Assembly (NCBI GenBank): GCA_027295745.1 | Contig: JAPUKI010000333.1 | Span: 1-5,589 of the forward strand | From: Acidobacteriota bacterium | GTDB taxonomy: Bacteria > Acidobacteriota > UBA6911 > RPQK01 > JADFOI01 | Reading direction: 5' to 3' | DNA length: 5,589 nt | Shown: piece after piece, positions 1 to 5,556 of the stretch | Layout: every line of letters begins with the position of its first letter | Position numbering within the stretch: the first letter of the stretch is position 1 | Made by a program: the position numbers and the translations under genes | The notes under the pieces: generated by a model | Database searches by the model: none | What the model was told of the DNA's origin: nothing | What the model saw: the letters and a program-made list of their open reading frames with translations, nothing else

Positions 1-1046
1 TCTGGGTCGAAGGTAAAATCGATAAACTCAATGTCATATCCGCCGGAGCTGTTGGGGGTAAACTGAATGGTTGTTCCATCTAAATCAAAAGTCTTGATCA
101 ACCCTCCATCATCGACCAAAATCGCAATTTCTCCCATATCCTGGTCGAGAAATATCTGCTGGCTGCTGTCTCCCGTACCCAGGGGCTCCAGGCTGTTGAT
201 CTGGTAGGTCTGGCCATCTACTTCAGGGGGAGCAAAGAGTTCTTCGATGGACAAGACGCTGTTCTGGCTCACGGCGATCAGAATGGGCGGCTCGCCCTCT
301 TCCACCCGTAACTCCAGGTATTCTTCGTTGTCTTTTAACTCCTTAACGGCGAACCAACTCTGGCCAGAATCAAGGCTCTTGAACAGGGTGTTGGTGGTGA
401 GATGGGAGTGAACGGGGCGTGAAATAATGGCATACACGGTCCCCGGGAACCCGCTGGCAAAGACAATCACCGGAGTATGGGTGCGCCGGGTGGCTGGTCC
501 CGGAACCCCCGTTGCCGCTGCCCAGCTGTCTCCCCTATCGGCACTGCGAAAAATTTCACCCAGCTCAGTCCCGACCAACAGCACAGAGTCATCTGCAGGT
601 GACAAAGCCAGACTGGAAAAGGCCCCGTAAAATCTGCCGATGCCTTCCGGGAGTCCACTGCTGATGTCCTCCCATGCAGAACCGCCATCCTGGCTGCGAA
701 GAACACCGTGGCGGGCCGTGCCCATGTAGAGAAGCTCAGAATTAACACCGATCGACAGGCTCAGTGGAATCACCCCTGGAGGCAAGTCGCTTGTTACCCT
801 GCTCCAGGAGCGGCCTTCATCCTGACTGGACCAGAGGCCTTCCCGTGTCCCCGCCCAAAGAACAGAACGATTCGCTGGATCGGTGGCAACGGCAAGGACT
901 GTTGTGGTCTCCGAGCGCAGATTAGCGAGAGACTCTTCCAACCCTTCCTTTGACGATCCTTGAGCAAGAAGGGCACCGAAAGCTGGCACCAGGGCAATAC
1001 TGAGAATGAGAAGCACCATCAGGATGGTTTTGGAAAGCAAGGACAT
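1..1046 (-). CDS. Exported Asp-box (BNR-like) beta-propeller protein, N-terminal part, runs off left edge
   Basis: Reading the minus strand from the ATG at 1046-1044 gives 348 codons without a stop up to the window edge, so the C-terminus is missing. Residues 1-6 carry one Lys, then a hydrophobic stretch (about 7-28) ends near AFGA/LLAQ: a Sec signal peptide with an uncertain cleavage site and no lipobox Cys. Four Asp-box motifs (S-x-D-x-G-x-x-W) are visible: S74-W81, S118-W125, S168(-A-D-R-G-)W175 and S224-W231, spaced 44-56 residues apart. This is typical of sialidase/VPS10/YCF48-style propeller blades. Such repeats give a fold, not a reaction, and no sialidase Arg triad or FRIP motif is seen, so I assign no enzyme function. 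Residues from about 236 lack Asp boxes, are rich in acidic residues and beta-like, and look like a second domain I do not recognise. It is transcribed divergently from sucC. No convincing Shine-Dalgarno precedes the ATG. Confidence 0.85.
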   Translation of the reverse strand, partial: MSLLSKTILMVLLILSIALVPAFGALLAQGSSKEGLEESLANLRSETTTVLAVATDPANRSVLWAGTREGLWSSQDEGRSWSRVTSDLPPGVIPLSLSIGVNSELLYMGTARHGVLRSQDGGSAWEDISSGLPEGIGRFYGAFSSLALSPADDSVLLVGTELGEIFRSADRGDSWAAATGVPGPATRRTHTPVIVFASGFPGTVYAIISRPVHSHLTTNTLFKSLDSGQSWFAVKELKDNEEYLELRVEEGEPPILIAVSQNSVLSIEELFAPPEVDGQTYQINSLEPLGTGDSSQQIFLDQDMGEIAILVDDGGLIKTFDLDGTTIQFTPNSSGGYDIEFIDFTFDP

Positions 1047-1088
1047 AATTAGTCAGTAGGACTCTAGGTTGTGAGTAAAATTTCCCCG

Positions 1089-1117
1089 ATGCTACGCCAT
1101 TGGTAACATGTTAGCAA
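1089..1117 (-). promoter_or_regulatory. Candidate sigma70-type promoter for the propeller gene
   Basis: On the minus strand, TTGCTA (plus positions 1117-1112) and TAGCAT (1094-1089) are separated by exactly 17 bases. Each matches the consensus box at four of six positions. Transcription would start near 1082, giving a leader of roughly 36 bases before the ATG at 1046. This is a match by eye only; AT-rich spacer DNA gives such matches by chance fairly often. Confidence 0.35.
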
Positions 1118-1228
1118 ACCTTTCGTTTCTCTTGTGGTCATTGCTCAGATTTGAGTTTGAGTTGCGTTTTTGGTCCTGATTTGGCAAGATCCGGCACGGT
1201 TAGGGATTTCCTAAATCGTTTTATTTGT

Positions 1229-1234
1229 TATAAA
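1229..1234 (+). promoter_or_regulatory. Candidate -10 box for the sucC operon
   Basis: TATAAA lies in the most AT-rich part of the 248-base divergent spacer, about 60 bases before the sucC ATG. The only -35-like sequence at a workable distance (around 1207-1212, TTTCCT) is poor. A promoter must lie in 1047-1294 if the cluster starts at sucC, because the upstream gene points the other way; this box is the best candidate I can see. Nothing else in the spacer, such as an operator palindrome, riboswitch or small gene, is supportable. Confidence 0.25.
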
Positions 1235-1294
1235 TGGAAGGAATAAAACACTTTACAGGTTTCAAGGAAATACATAGTGTTTGATTAGACCACG

Positions 1295-2449
1295 ATGAAG
1301 GTCCATGAATATCAAGCCAAGCAAATCTTGACCCAGTACGGGGTCAAGATTCCTGAGGGCAGGGTTGCCAAAAATCCCACTGAAGCTTTCGAGATCGCCA
1401 AACAGTTGGGTGGGAGGGTGGCCGTCAAGGCCCAGATTCACGCTGGAGGTCGAGGCAAGGGTGGGGGAGTAAGGATCGCCCAGACAGCGGAAGAGGCACA
1501 AGAGATTGCCCGCAACCTCATCGGATCGAAACTGGTAACGCCTCAAACGGGTCCGGAAGGAAGAGAAGTTCAGTGTGTTCTGATCGAAGAGGGCCTCGAA
1601 ATCCAGAAGGAGTTCTACCTGGGGATTGTCATCGATCGGAGTCAGCAGAGACCGGTTTTCATGGCCAGCCGAGAAGGGGGAGTCGAGATCGAAGAGGTGG
1701 CTCGCAAGAGTCCTGACTTGATTCTTAAGGAATACGTTCATCCGGCCATCGGTTTTCAAGTTTTCCAGGCCCGCAAGCTCGCTTTCGGCCTGGGCCTGGA
1801 CGCCACCATGGTGGGCCAAGCCTCTCGTTTGATGAGTGCGCTTTACCAGGCCTTTGAATCGACCGATGCCTCGCTGGTTGAAGTCAACCCGCTGGTGCTA
1901 ACCCAGGGGAGTGAACTCTACGCGCTGGATGCAAAGATGACCTTTGATGACAGTGCTCTGGCTCGACACCCTGAGATCGTTGAGATGCGCGATCTTTCGG
2001 AAGAGGAACCCGCCGAGATCGAGGCCTCACGCTTTCAACTCAACTACATCAAACTGGATGGTACGGTGGGTTGCATGGTCAACGGAGCAGGGCTGGCCAT
2101 GGCTACCATGGATATCATTAAACTGGCCGGTGGAAGTCCAGCCAATTTTCTGGATGTTGGAGGTGGGGCCGACCTTGAACAAGTGAAGAATGCCTTTAGG
2201 ATTCTGCTCTCGGATGAGAATCTAAAAGCCGTGTTGATCAATATCTTCGGTGGCATTATGCGCTGCGACGTCGTGGCTGAAGGTGTGGTTCAGGCTGTCA
2301 AGGAGGTGGGAGTCAAGGTTCCGGTGGTGGTTCGCCTGGAAGGGACGAACGTGGAGGAAGGACGTGAGATTTTGAAGACTTCAGGTCTCGATTTTGTGGT
2401 GGCCACTGACATGGCCGACGCCGCCAGAAAGGTGGTTGAGGGGGGCTAA
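1295..2449 (+). CDS. sucC: Succinyl-CoA synthetase (ADP/GDP-forming), beta subunit
   Basis: A 384-aa cytosolic subunit that, with SucD, converts succinyl-CoA + NDP + Pi to succinate + CoA + NTP in the TCA cycle. The N-terminal ATP-grasp domain begins with the family signature HEYQAKQ (4-10) and the nucleotide-binding glycine-rich strand VKAQIHAGGRGKGGG (44-58). EVNPL (196-200) and D212 fit the Mg-nucleotide site. The C-terminal CoA-ligase domain (about 245-384) carries VNGAGLAMATMD (262-273), the glycine-rich FLDVGGGAD (285-293) and GGIMRCDVVAEG (319-330). Length and motif order match the family, and no damage is seen. The start is fixed: an in-frame TAG sits at 1286-1288, three codons upstream of the ATG. 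Oddly there is no close Shine-Dalgarno; the nearest AAGGA (1264-1268) is 26 bases away. I cannot tell from sequence whether ATP or GTP is the product. First gene of the cluster, 16 bases before sucD. Confidence 0.98.
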   Translation: MKVHEYQAKQILTQYGVKIPEGRVAKNPTEAFEIAKQLGGRVAVKAQIHAGGRGKGGGVRIAQTAEEAQEIARNLIGSKLVTPQTGPEGREVQCVLIEEGLEIQKEFYLGIVIDRSQQRPVFMASREGGVEIEEVARKSPDLILKEYVHPAIGFQVFQARKLAFGLGLDATMVGQASRLMSALYQAFESTDASLVEVNPLVLTQGSELYALDAKMTFDDSALARHPEIVEMRDLSEEEPAEIEASRFQLNYIKLDGTVGCMVNGAGLAMATMDIIKLAGGSPANFLDVGGGADLEQVKNAFRILLSDENLKAVLINIFGGIMRCDVVAEGVVQAVKEVGVKVPVVVRLEGTNVEEGREILKTSGLDFVVATDMADAARKVVEGG

Positions 2450-2454
2450 GCGCC

Positions 2455-2461
2455 GGAGGGG
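2455..2461 (+). promoter_or_regulatory. Shine-Dalgarno that sets the sucD GTG start
   Basis: GGAGGGG lies just after the sucC stop, with GGAGG ending six bases before GTG at 2466. It supports the GTG over the in-frame ATG at 2394, which lies inside sucC and would add 24 residues unlike any SucD N-terminus. Confidence 0.85.
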
Positions 2462-2465
2462 AATT

Positions 2466-3359
2466 GTGGCCATTTGGATAGATAAAGACACACGAGTAGT
2501 GGTTCAAGGCATCACGGGCCGGGAGGGAAGTTTTCACACTGCCCAGTGCCGCGAATACGGCACCCAGATCGTGGCCGGGGTGACTCCTGGTAAGGGAGGC
2601 ATGAGTCAAGACGGTGTTCCTGTCTACAATACAGTCAAAGAAGCCGTGGAGCAGGAAGCTGCCAACGCCAGCATGATTTTCGTGCCTCCGCCCTTTGCCG
2701 CTGATGCGATTATGGAAGCGGTTGATGCTGAGATCCAATTGATTGTCTGTATTACTGAAGGAATCCCGATCCTGGACATGGTACGGGTGATTCACTTTAT
2801 GCAGGGAAGAGAGAGCAGGCTCATTGGACCCAATTGTCCCGGCATCATATCTCCAGGACAATGTAAGATTGGAATCATGCCGGGGCCGATCCACCAGCAG
2901 GGGGCGGTGGGATGCATCTCCAGAAGTGGAACTTTGACTTATGAGGCGGTGCAGCAGTTGACTTCTCGTAACATCGGCCAGAGCACTTGCATCGGCATTG
3001 GAGGCGATCCCATCATCGGCACCGGTTTTATTGATGCCCTGAAGGCCTTCAATGAGGACCCGGAGACGGATTCTGTGGTGATGATCGGGGAGATCGGCGG
3101 ATCGGCCGAAGAGGAAGCCGCCGAGTATATCGAGGCGAACATGAAGAAACCGGTGGTTGGCTTCATAGCAGGCCATACTGCGCCGCCTGGCCGACGCATG
3201 GGACATGCCGGAGCTATCATTTCTCAGGGCCAGGGGACTGCAGCCGAGAAGATGGAGAAAATGAGGCAGTGTGGAATCCAGGTCGTGGAGAGTCCTGCTG
3301 AGATCGGTGCGGCCATGGAAGCTGTTCTGTCACAGAGGAGTGAAAACCCAAGGGTTTAA
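2466..3359 (+). CDS. sucD: Succinyl-CoA synthetase, alpha subunit (phosphohistidine subunit)
   Basis: A 297-aa CoA-binding subunit that carries the phosphohistidine intermediate and pairs with SucC. The N-terminal Rossmann-type CoA-binding domain has QGITGREGSFH (14-24), VTPGKGG (39-45) and the nearly invariant ITEGIP (96-101). GPNCPGII (121-128) and SRSGTLTYE (152-160) follow. The active-site segment GHTAPPGRRMGHAGA (236-250) places the phosphorylated His at residue 247, next to the E. coli position 246. GEIGGSAEE (208-216) supplies the conserved Glu that holds this loop. Full length, no lesion seen. I chose GTG at 2466 because the protein then begins like other SucD proteins (AIWIDKDT) and has a strong ribosome binding site. 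The gene starts 16 bases after sucC and is followed 23 bases later by ndk, so co-transcription is very likely. Confidence 0.98.
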   Translation: MAIWIDKDTRVVVQGITGREGSFHTAQCREYGTQIVAGVTPGKGGMSQDGVPVYNTVKEAVEQEAANASMIFVPPPFAADAIMEAVDAEIQLIVCITEGIPILDMVRVIHFMQGRESRLIGPNCPGIISPGQCKIGIMPGPIHQQGAVGCISRSGTLTYEAVQQLTSRNIGQSTCIGIGGDPIIGTGFIDALKAFNEDPETDSVVMIGEIGGSAEEEAAEYIEANMKKPVVGFIAGHTAPPGRRMGHAGAIISQGQGTAAEKMEKMRQCGIQVVESPAEIGAAMEAVLSQRSENPRV

Positions 3360-3371
3360 GAGTCAGGAAGT

Positions 3372-3375
3372 GGAG
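3372..3375 (+). promoter_or_regulatory. Shine-Dalgarno that supports the ndk TTG start
   Basis: GGAG within a purine-rich run (3363-3376) lies seven bases before the TTG at 3383. No ATG or GTG is available that would keep the conserved ERTLAIIKPDA N-terminus, so this site supports initiation at a rare codon. Confidence 0.7.
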
Positions 3376-3382
3376 ACCTAAC

Positions 3383-3817
3383 TTGCAGGAAAGAACATTG
3401 GCCATCATCAAGCCTGATGCCTTCAGCAGGAACCTTGTCGGATCGATCATTGCCATGGCTGAAGAAAAGCAACTCTCCATGGTGTCGGGTAAGGTTTTCC
3501 ACCTGACGAGGCAGCAGGTCGAAAGCTTTTACTCTGTTCATCGAGACAAAAGCTTCTTTGAGAGCCTGACTCGATTTATGACTGAAGGACCCATCTTTGT
3601 CATGGTGTTAGGTGGGGAGGAAGCCATCAGTCTGTGGCGTAAGATCATGGGTGCAACCGATCCCGGCCAGGCCGAGGAGGGAACCATTCGCCAGCGCTTC
3701 GGTGAAAGCATCGAACGAAATTCGGTTCATGGCAGTGACGATCCTGAGACTGCCCGCTTTGAGATTGGGTTCTTTTTCAACGCCCTGGAAGTGGTGGAAG
3801 AGAGTAACGCGGACTGA
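3383..3817 (+). CDS. ndk: Nucleoside diphosphate kinase
   Basis: A 144-aa cytosolic enzyme that moves the gamma-phosphate between NTPs and NDPs by a ping-pong mechanism through a phosphohistidine. The catalytic His is H116 in NSVHGSD (113-119). The other conserved nucleotide-binding residues are all present at the usual places: K10 (IIKPDA), Y50, F58, R86, T92 (GATDP), R103 (TIRQRFG) and N113. The length equals the common bacterial form. It starts with TTG, which is unusual but forced by the conserved N-terminus and backed by a GGAG site. Position directly behind sucCD makes metabolic sense: SCS yields one nucleotide type and Ndk spreads the phosphate. A physical Ndk-SCS complex has been reported in Pseudomonas, so coupling here is plausible but inferred. 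The TTG may lower expression relative to sucD. Confidence 0.98.
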   Translation: MQERTLAIIKPDAFSRNLVGSIIAMAEEKQLSMVSGKVFHLTRQQVESFYSVHRDKSFFESLTRFMTEGPIFVMVLGGEEAISLWRKIMGATDPGQAEEGTIRQRFGESIERNSVHGSDDPETARFEIGFFFNALEVVEESNAD

Positions 3818-3869
3818 AGTTGGGAACGGACTGGTCCCCCTTTTGAGCGTCATCTTGAGCTTGTCATCT

Positions 3870-4877
3870 GTGGATCTTCCCTGGAAACATCAAAGCATCA
3901 CCTTCGAACGCTTCATGGACTTCTGTCTTTACGACCCACACCAGGGCTACTACACGACCAAGGACAAGATTTTCGGCCCCTCGGGAGACTACTATACTTC
4001 CCCTTACACTCATCGGTTCTTTGCTCACAGCCTGGCGAGTGCTTTTGTCGAGTACTTCAAGTTGCTTTCCCAGCCCAGGCCTTTTCACTTGGTGGAATTG
4101 GGGGTGGGAGAGGGATTCCTGGGTCGGGACATTCTGGAGCGATTGGAGGAGCGCTATCCTGAAGTCTTTGATTGCGTGGAGTACTTTCCGGTGGAAGTGG
4201 GGGTGGCATTGCCGGATCGCATTCAGGGGATTGTATTTTCCAATGAATTCTTCGACGCCCTTCCGGTGCATCGCGTCCGGGTGAGAGGATCGAAGCTGCA
4301 GGAGATTTATGTCTCTCTTGGCGATGAGATCTCCGAGGTGGAAAGTGAGACCGAAGATCCTCGGATCCTGGAGTACATGAGAACTGGCTTCAAGGAATGG
4401 CGAAATGGTTGTGAGTATGAAGTCAATCTCCGTATGGTCGAAGTGCTGGAGGATTTGGATCGGCGCGTTGATTCCGGAGTTGTCCTGACCGTGGATTATG
4501 GCTATGACTGGGAGGAATATAACTCAGTGGATCGGCCTCATGGAACTCTCCTCTGTTATCACCGTCATCAGGTGACTCCAAACCCTTACATCAATATGGG
4601 CCAACAGGACATAACCTCCCACGTTAACTTTGAAGTGATGGCCAAAACGGGTGCCAGCTTGGGTTGGACGAGCGAACCTTTGAGGAGCCAGCGGCACTTT
4701 CTCTTCGATTGGGGCCTGGAGCAGCGTCTTCTGGAGGAGGAGGCACAAGGGCTCCTCAACCCCGAGAGAGCAGAAGAACGCCTTGGCCTAAAGACGCTCC
4801 TGGCTCCAGACGGTATCTCCGACACAATGAAAGTTCTGGTCCAGCATGTCGGGGTGTCTAGCCGGGATTATTCATAG
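3870..4877 (+). CDS. SAM-dependent methyltransferase, MidA/NDUFAF7 (DUF185) family
   Basis: 335 aa from the GTG at 3870. The family opening ITFERFMDFCLYDPHQGYY (10-28) is followed by GDYYTSP (39-45), the SAM-binding loop ELGVGEGFLGRDIL (76-89), SNEFFDALPVHR (124-135), DYGY (209-212) and the C-terminal block GTLLCYHRHQV...DITSHVNF (225-254). The mitochondrial member NDUFAF7 dimethylates an arginine of a complex I subunit; the bacterial substrate is not settled. Only about 34 residues separate the SAM loop from SNEFFDALP, where I recall roughly 55-60 in relatives, so a segment after the acidic end of strand 2 (VEYFPVE, 103-109) seems missing. The start is uncertain: TTG at 3843, 3855 or 3861 is also open, none with a good Shine-Dalgarno, and 3843 and 3855 sit in a small imperfect tandem repeat. 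The last six residues (SSRDYS) and most of the stop come from the left arm of a downstream inverted-repeat element. Confidence 0.85.
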   Translation: MDLPWKHQSITFERFMDFCLYDPHQGYYTTKDKIFGPSGDYYTSPYTHRFFAHSLASAFVEYFKLLSQPRPFHLVELGVGEGFLGRDILERLEERYPEVFDCVEYFPVEVGVALPDRIQGIVFSNEFFDALPVHRVRVRGSKLQEIYVSLGDEISEVESETEDPRILEYMRTGFKEWRNGCEYEVNLRMVEVLEDLDRRVDSGVVLTVDYGYDWEEYNSVDRPHGTLLCYHRHQVTPNPYINMGQQDITSHVNFEVMAKTGASLGWTSEPLRSQRHFLFDWGLEQRLLEEEAQGLLNPERAEERLGLKTLLAPDGISDTMKVLVQHVGVSSRDYS

Positions 4878-5064
4878 GTTCCCGTCACGAAGCGGCGAAA
4901 ACGTCGGTCTGAGTGCGTTGCGCCACGCGCGACCCGCAAGCGGGTGCCCCGAGGCCCCCGCAAACGTACTGTAGGGTACGTTGAGGAGGCCGACCGAGCG
5001 GAACGCTGGCAGGGCGGATGGTTTCGTCGCTGCAGTAGAGAATTTATGAATAATCCCGGCCAGA
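4857..5064. mobile_element. Roughly 208-bp fold-back (MITE-like) inverted-repeat element
   Basis: The arms at 4857-4876 and 5045-5064 are inverted copies of 20 bases with one mismatch; the core GCCGGGATTATTCATA (4861-4876) is perfect. A second inner pair, 4892-4905 with 5017-5030, matches at 13 of 14 positions if G-U pairs are allowed. Between them lie two local hairpins: ACCCGC/GCGGGT (4932-4945) and AACGTAC/GTACGTT with a six-base loop (4963-4982). The whole unit can therefore fold into one long branched hairpin. It has no coding capacity of its own. No clear target duplication flanks it; if the ends are set at 4862 and 5059, the neighbours are CTAG and CCAG, three of four identical. Terminal repeats plus small size suggest a non-autonomous transposable element or REP/BIME-like repeat. 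The ends vaguely recall IS1380-type termini, but that is from memory and unverified. A structured RNA is the alternative. Confidence 0.65.
4963..4982. repeat. Internal hairpin of the fold-back element
   Basis: AACGTAC (4963-4969) and GTACGTT (4976-4982) form a perfect 7-bp stem with a six-base loop (TGTAGG). It sits near the centre of the inverted-repeat element and is probably the tip of one branch. No T-run follows, so it is not a terminator. Confidence 0.6.
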
Positions 5065-5097
5065 GCAAGAATTTTCTGGTAAGATGCAAGCGGTGCA

Positions 5098-5133
5098 GGG
5101 GCGGGTCCTGAGCAGCTCCTGCCCTCTTTTTTT
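5098..5133 (+). terminator. Probable intrinsic terminator of the sucC-sucD-ndk-methyltransferase cluster
   Basis: GGGCGGG (5099-5105) pairs with CCTGCCC (5118-5124), giving seven pairs including one G-U. The apical part contains GAG-CAG-CTC, which can pair further. Two bases after the stem comes a run of seven T (5127-5133). It is the first good hairpin-plus-T signal after the methyltransferase and would stop transcripts before they run antisense through the tRNA fragment. It lies beyond the fold-back element, so mRNAs would include that structure in their 3' end. Confidence 0.6.
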
Positions 5134-5141
5134 GGGCGGAA

Positions 5142-5186
5142 TGGTGGGCGATACTGGACTTGAACCAGTGACCTCCGCCGTGTGAA
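5142..5186 (-). tRNA. 3' fragment of tRNA-Val (anticodon CAC), 5' half absent
   Basis: Read on the minus strand, these 45 bases are the 3' part of a tRNA. The anticodon loop is TTCACAC (5186-5180) with anticodon CAC, followed by the 3' anticodon stem GGCGG, variable loop AGGTC, T-stem ACTGG/CCAGT around loop TTCAAGT, 3' acceptor strand ATCGCCC, discriminator A and encoded CCA (5144-5142). T-arm and acceptor fit bacterial valine tRNAs. The 5' half should begin with GGGCGAT and carry a D-arm with TAGCTCAG; the bases at 5187-5225 contain neither, so the gene is not functional. The bases just 5' of the loop (GCGTC) pair at four of five positions, perhaps by chance. The break at the anticodon loop is the usual crossover point for tyrosine integrases at tRNA genes, so this is best read as a displaced attachment-site copy. 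Confidence 0.85.
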
Positions 5187-5201
5187 GACGCAGCCATCAC
5201 C

Positions 5202-5290
5202 TTACCAAAACTTACCAAATCGTTAAAAACAAGCCATTTAAGTCGGGTTTCAGGACAGGTCGGATTACCAAAATTTACCAATGCTTACCA
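5202..5290 (+). repeat. Five TTACCA motifs in two 10-bp-phased groups
   Basis: TTACCA occurs at 5202, 5212, 5265, 5275 and 5285. Within groups the step is exactly 10 bases; between groups it is 53, close to five helical turns. Several copies extend to CTTACCAAA or TTACCAAAA. Same-face repeats of this kind suit binding of several protein copies. They could be integrase or excisionase arm sites beside the att core, or an operator for the ribbon-helix-helix protein that starts 45 bases further on. The two explanations cannot be separated from sequence alone. Confidence 0.6.
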
Positions 5291-5323
5291 TCTCAACCGG
5301 AAACAAAGCGGAAACATATCAAA

Positions 5324-5330
5324 AGGAAGG
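5324..5330 (+). promoter_or_regulatory. Shine-Dalgarno that sets the start of the ribbon-helix-helix gene
   Basis: AGGAAGG ends four bases before ATG 5335, with its AGGA part seven bases away. It favours this ATG over the in-frame ATG at 5281, which lies inside the TTACCA repeats and has no ribosome binding site. Confidence 0.75.
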
Positions 5331-5334
5331 TGCT

Positions 5335-5505
5335 ATGAACAAAACCAACATCACCATCCGCCTCACCGACGAAGCGAGGCAAATCCTGGAGGAGCGCAGC
5401 CGCAGGCTGGGCCTCAACCGAAGCGCCTTCGTTGAGCTGGCCATTCGCGCCAAGGCCAAGCGGGTCGACCAGGATTATGCGATGCTCGAACAAATCACTA
5501 AGTAA
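5335..5505 (+). CDS. Small ribbon-helix-helix (CopG/Arc-like) DNA-binding protein
   Basis: 56 aa. The order fits a ribbon-helix-helix domain: a short strand with alternating polar and hydrophobic residues (TNITIRL, 4-10), helix A (about 12-25, DEARQILEERSRRL), a G-L-N turn (26-28) and helix B (about 29-40, RSAFVELAIRAK), where N28-R29-S30 match the usual N-R/K-S start of the second helix. Such proteins dimerise and insert the paired strands into the major groove; T4, N5, T7 and R9 would be candidate DNA-contacting residues. Roles in the family include antitoxins, plasmid copy control and excision regulation. No toxin gene is visible within the remaining 84 bases, so an antitoxin role is possible but unproven. 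It lies on the element side of the tRNA-Val fragment, and the TTACCA cluster upstream is a plausible operator. The longer form from 5281 (74 aa) is less likely. Confidence 0.75.
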   Translation: MNKTNITIRLTDEARQILEERSRRLGLNRSAFVELAIRAKAKRVDQDYAMLEQITK

Positions 5506-5556
5506 AGCTCACTGAAAGCTTCAATAAATGGGCCTTTGGGGCGCTAAAAGGGGGCT

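Larger units (their letters stand above)
5142..5290. other. Probable att junction of an integrated element (core plus arm-type repeats)
   Basis: The core would be the tRNA-Val 3' fragment (5142-5186). The TTACCA repeat cluster just to its right would be the integrase arm-binding region. Because the tRNA 3' end faces left, towards the housekeeping genes, the chromosome is on the left and the element on the right. Known tyrosine-integrase elements restore the complete tRNA gene at one end and leave such a fragment at the other. No integrase gene lies within the window, so the call rests on the junction only. Confidence 0.6.

Noticed and set aside
427..953. Two plus-strand open frames (427-630 and 708-953)
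   Set aside because: They lie opposite the Asp-box protein, whose repeated S-x-D-x-G-x-x-W motifs show that the minus strand is the coding one.
1262..1819. 185-codon open frame on the minus strand opposite sucC
   Set aside because: Antisense to the conserved ATP-grasp region of sucC with no ribosome binding site or family resemblance.
2394..2465. Upstream ATG start for sucD inside sucC
   Set aside because: The added 24 residues are an out-of-frame reading of the sucC end, and the strong GGAGG lies before GTG 2466.
2313..3206. 297-codon open frame on the minus strand opposite sucD
   Set aside because: Antisense to a complete, motif-perfect sucD; the translation is rich in His, Ser and Arg with no recognisable domain, as expected from codon bias on the other strand.
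4932..4945. ACCCGC/GCGGGT hairpin as terminator of the methyltransferase gene
   Set aside because: No T-run follows, and it is part of the larger fold-back element.
5142..5225. A complete tRNA gene, possibly with an intron or odd D-arm
   Set aside because: No GGGCGAT acceptor strand or D-arm sequence can be found 5' of the anticodon loop within a usable distance.
4868..5281. 137-codon minus-strand open frame
   Set aside because: It runs through the TTACCA repeats, the tRNA fragment (giving the typical spurious GHWFKSSIAH string), the terminator and the fold-back element; not a plausible protein.
5202..5290. CRISPR array
   Set aside because: The repeat unit is only about 6-9 bases with 10-base steps and no spacers of normal length; no cas genes are visible.
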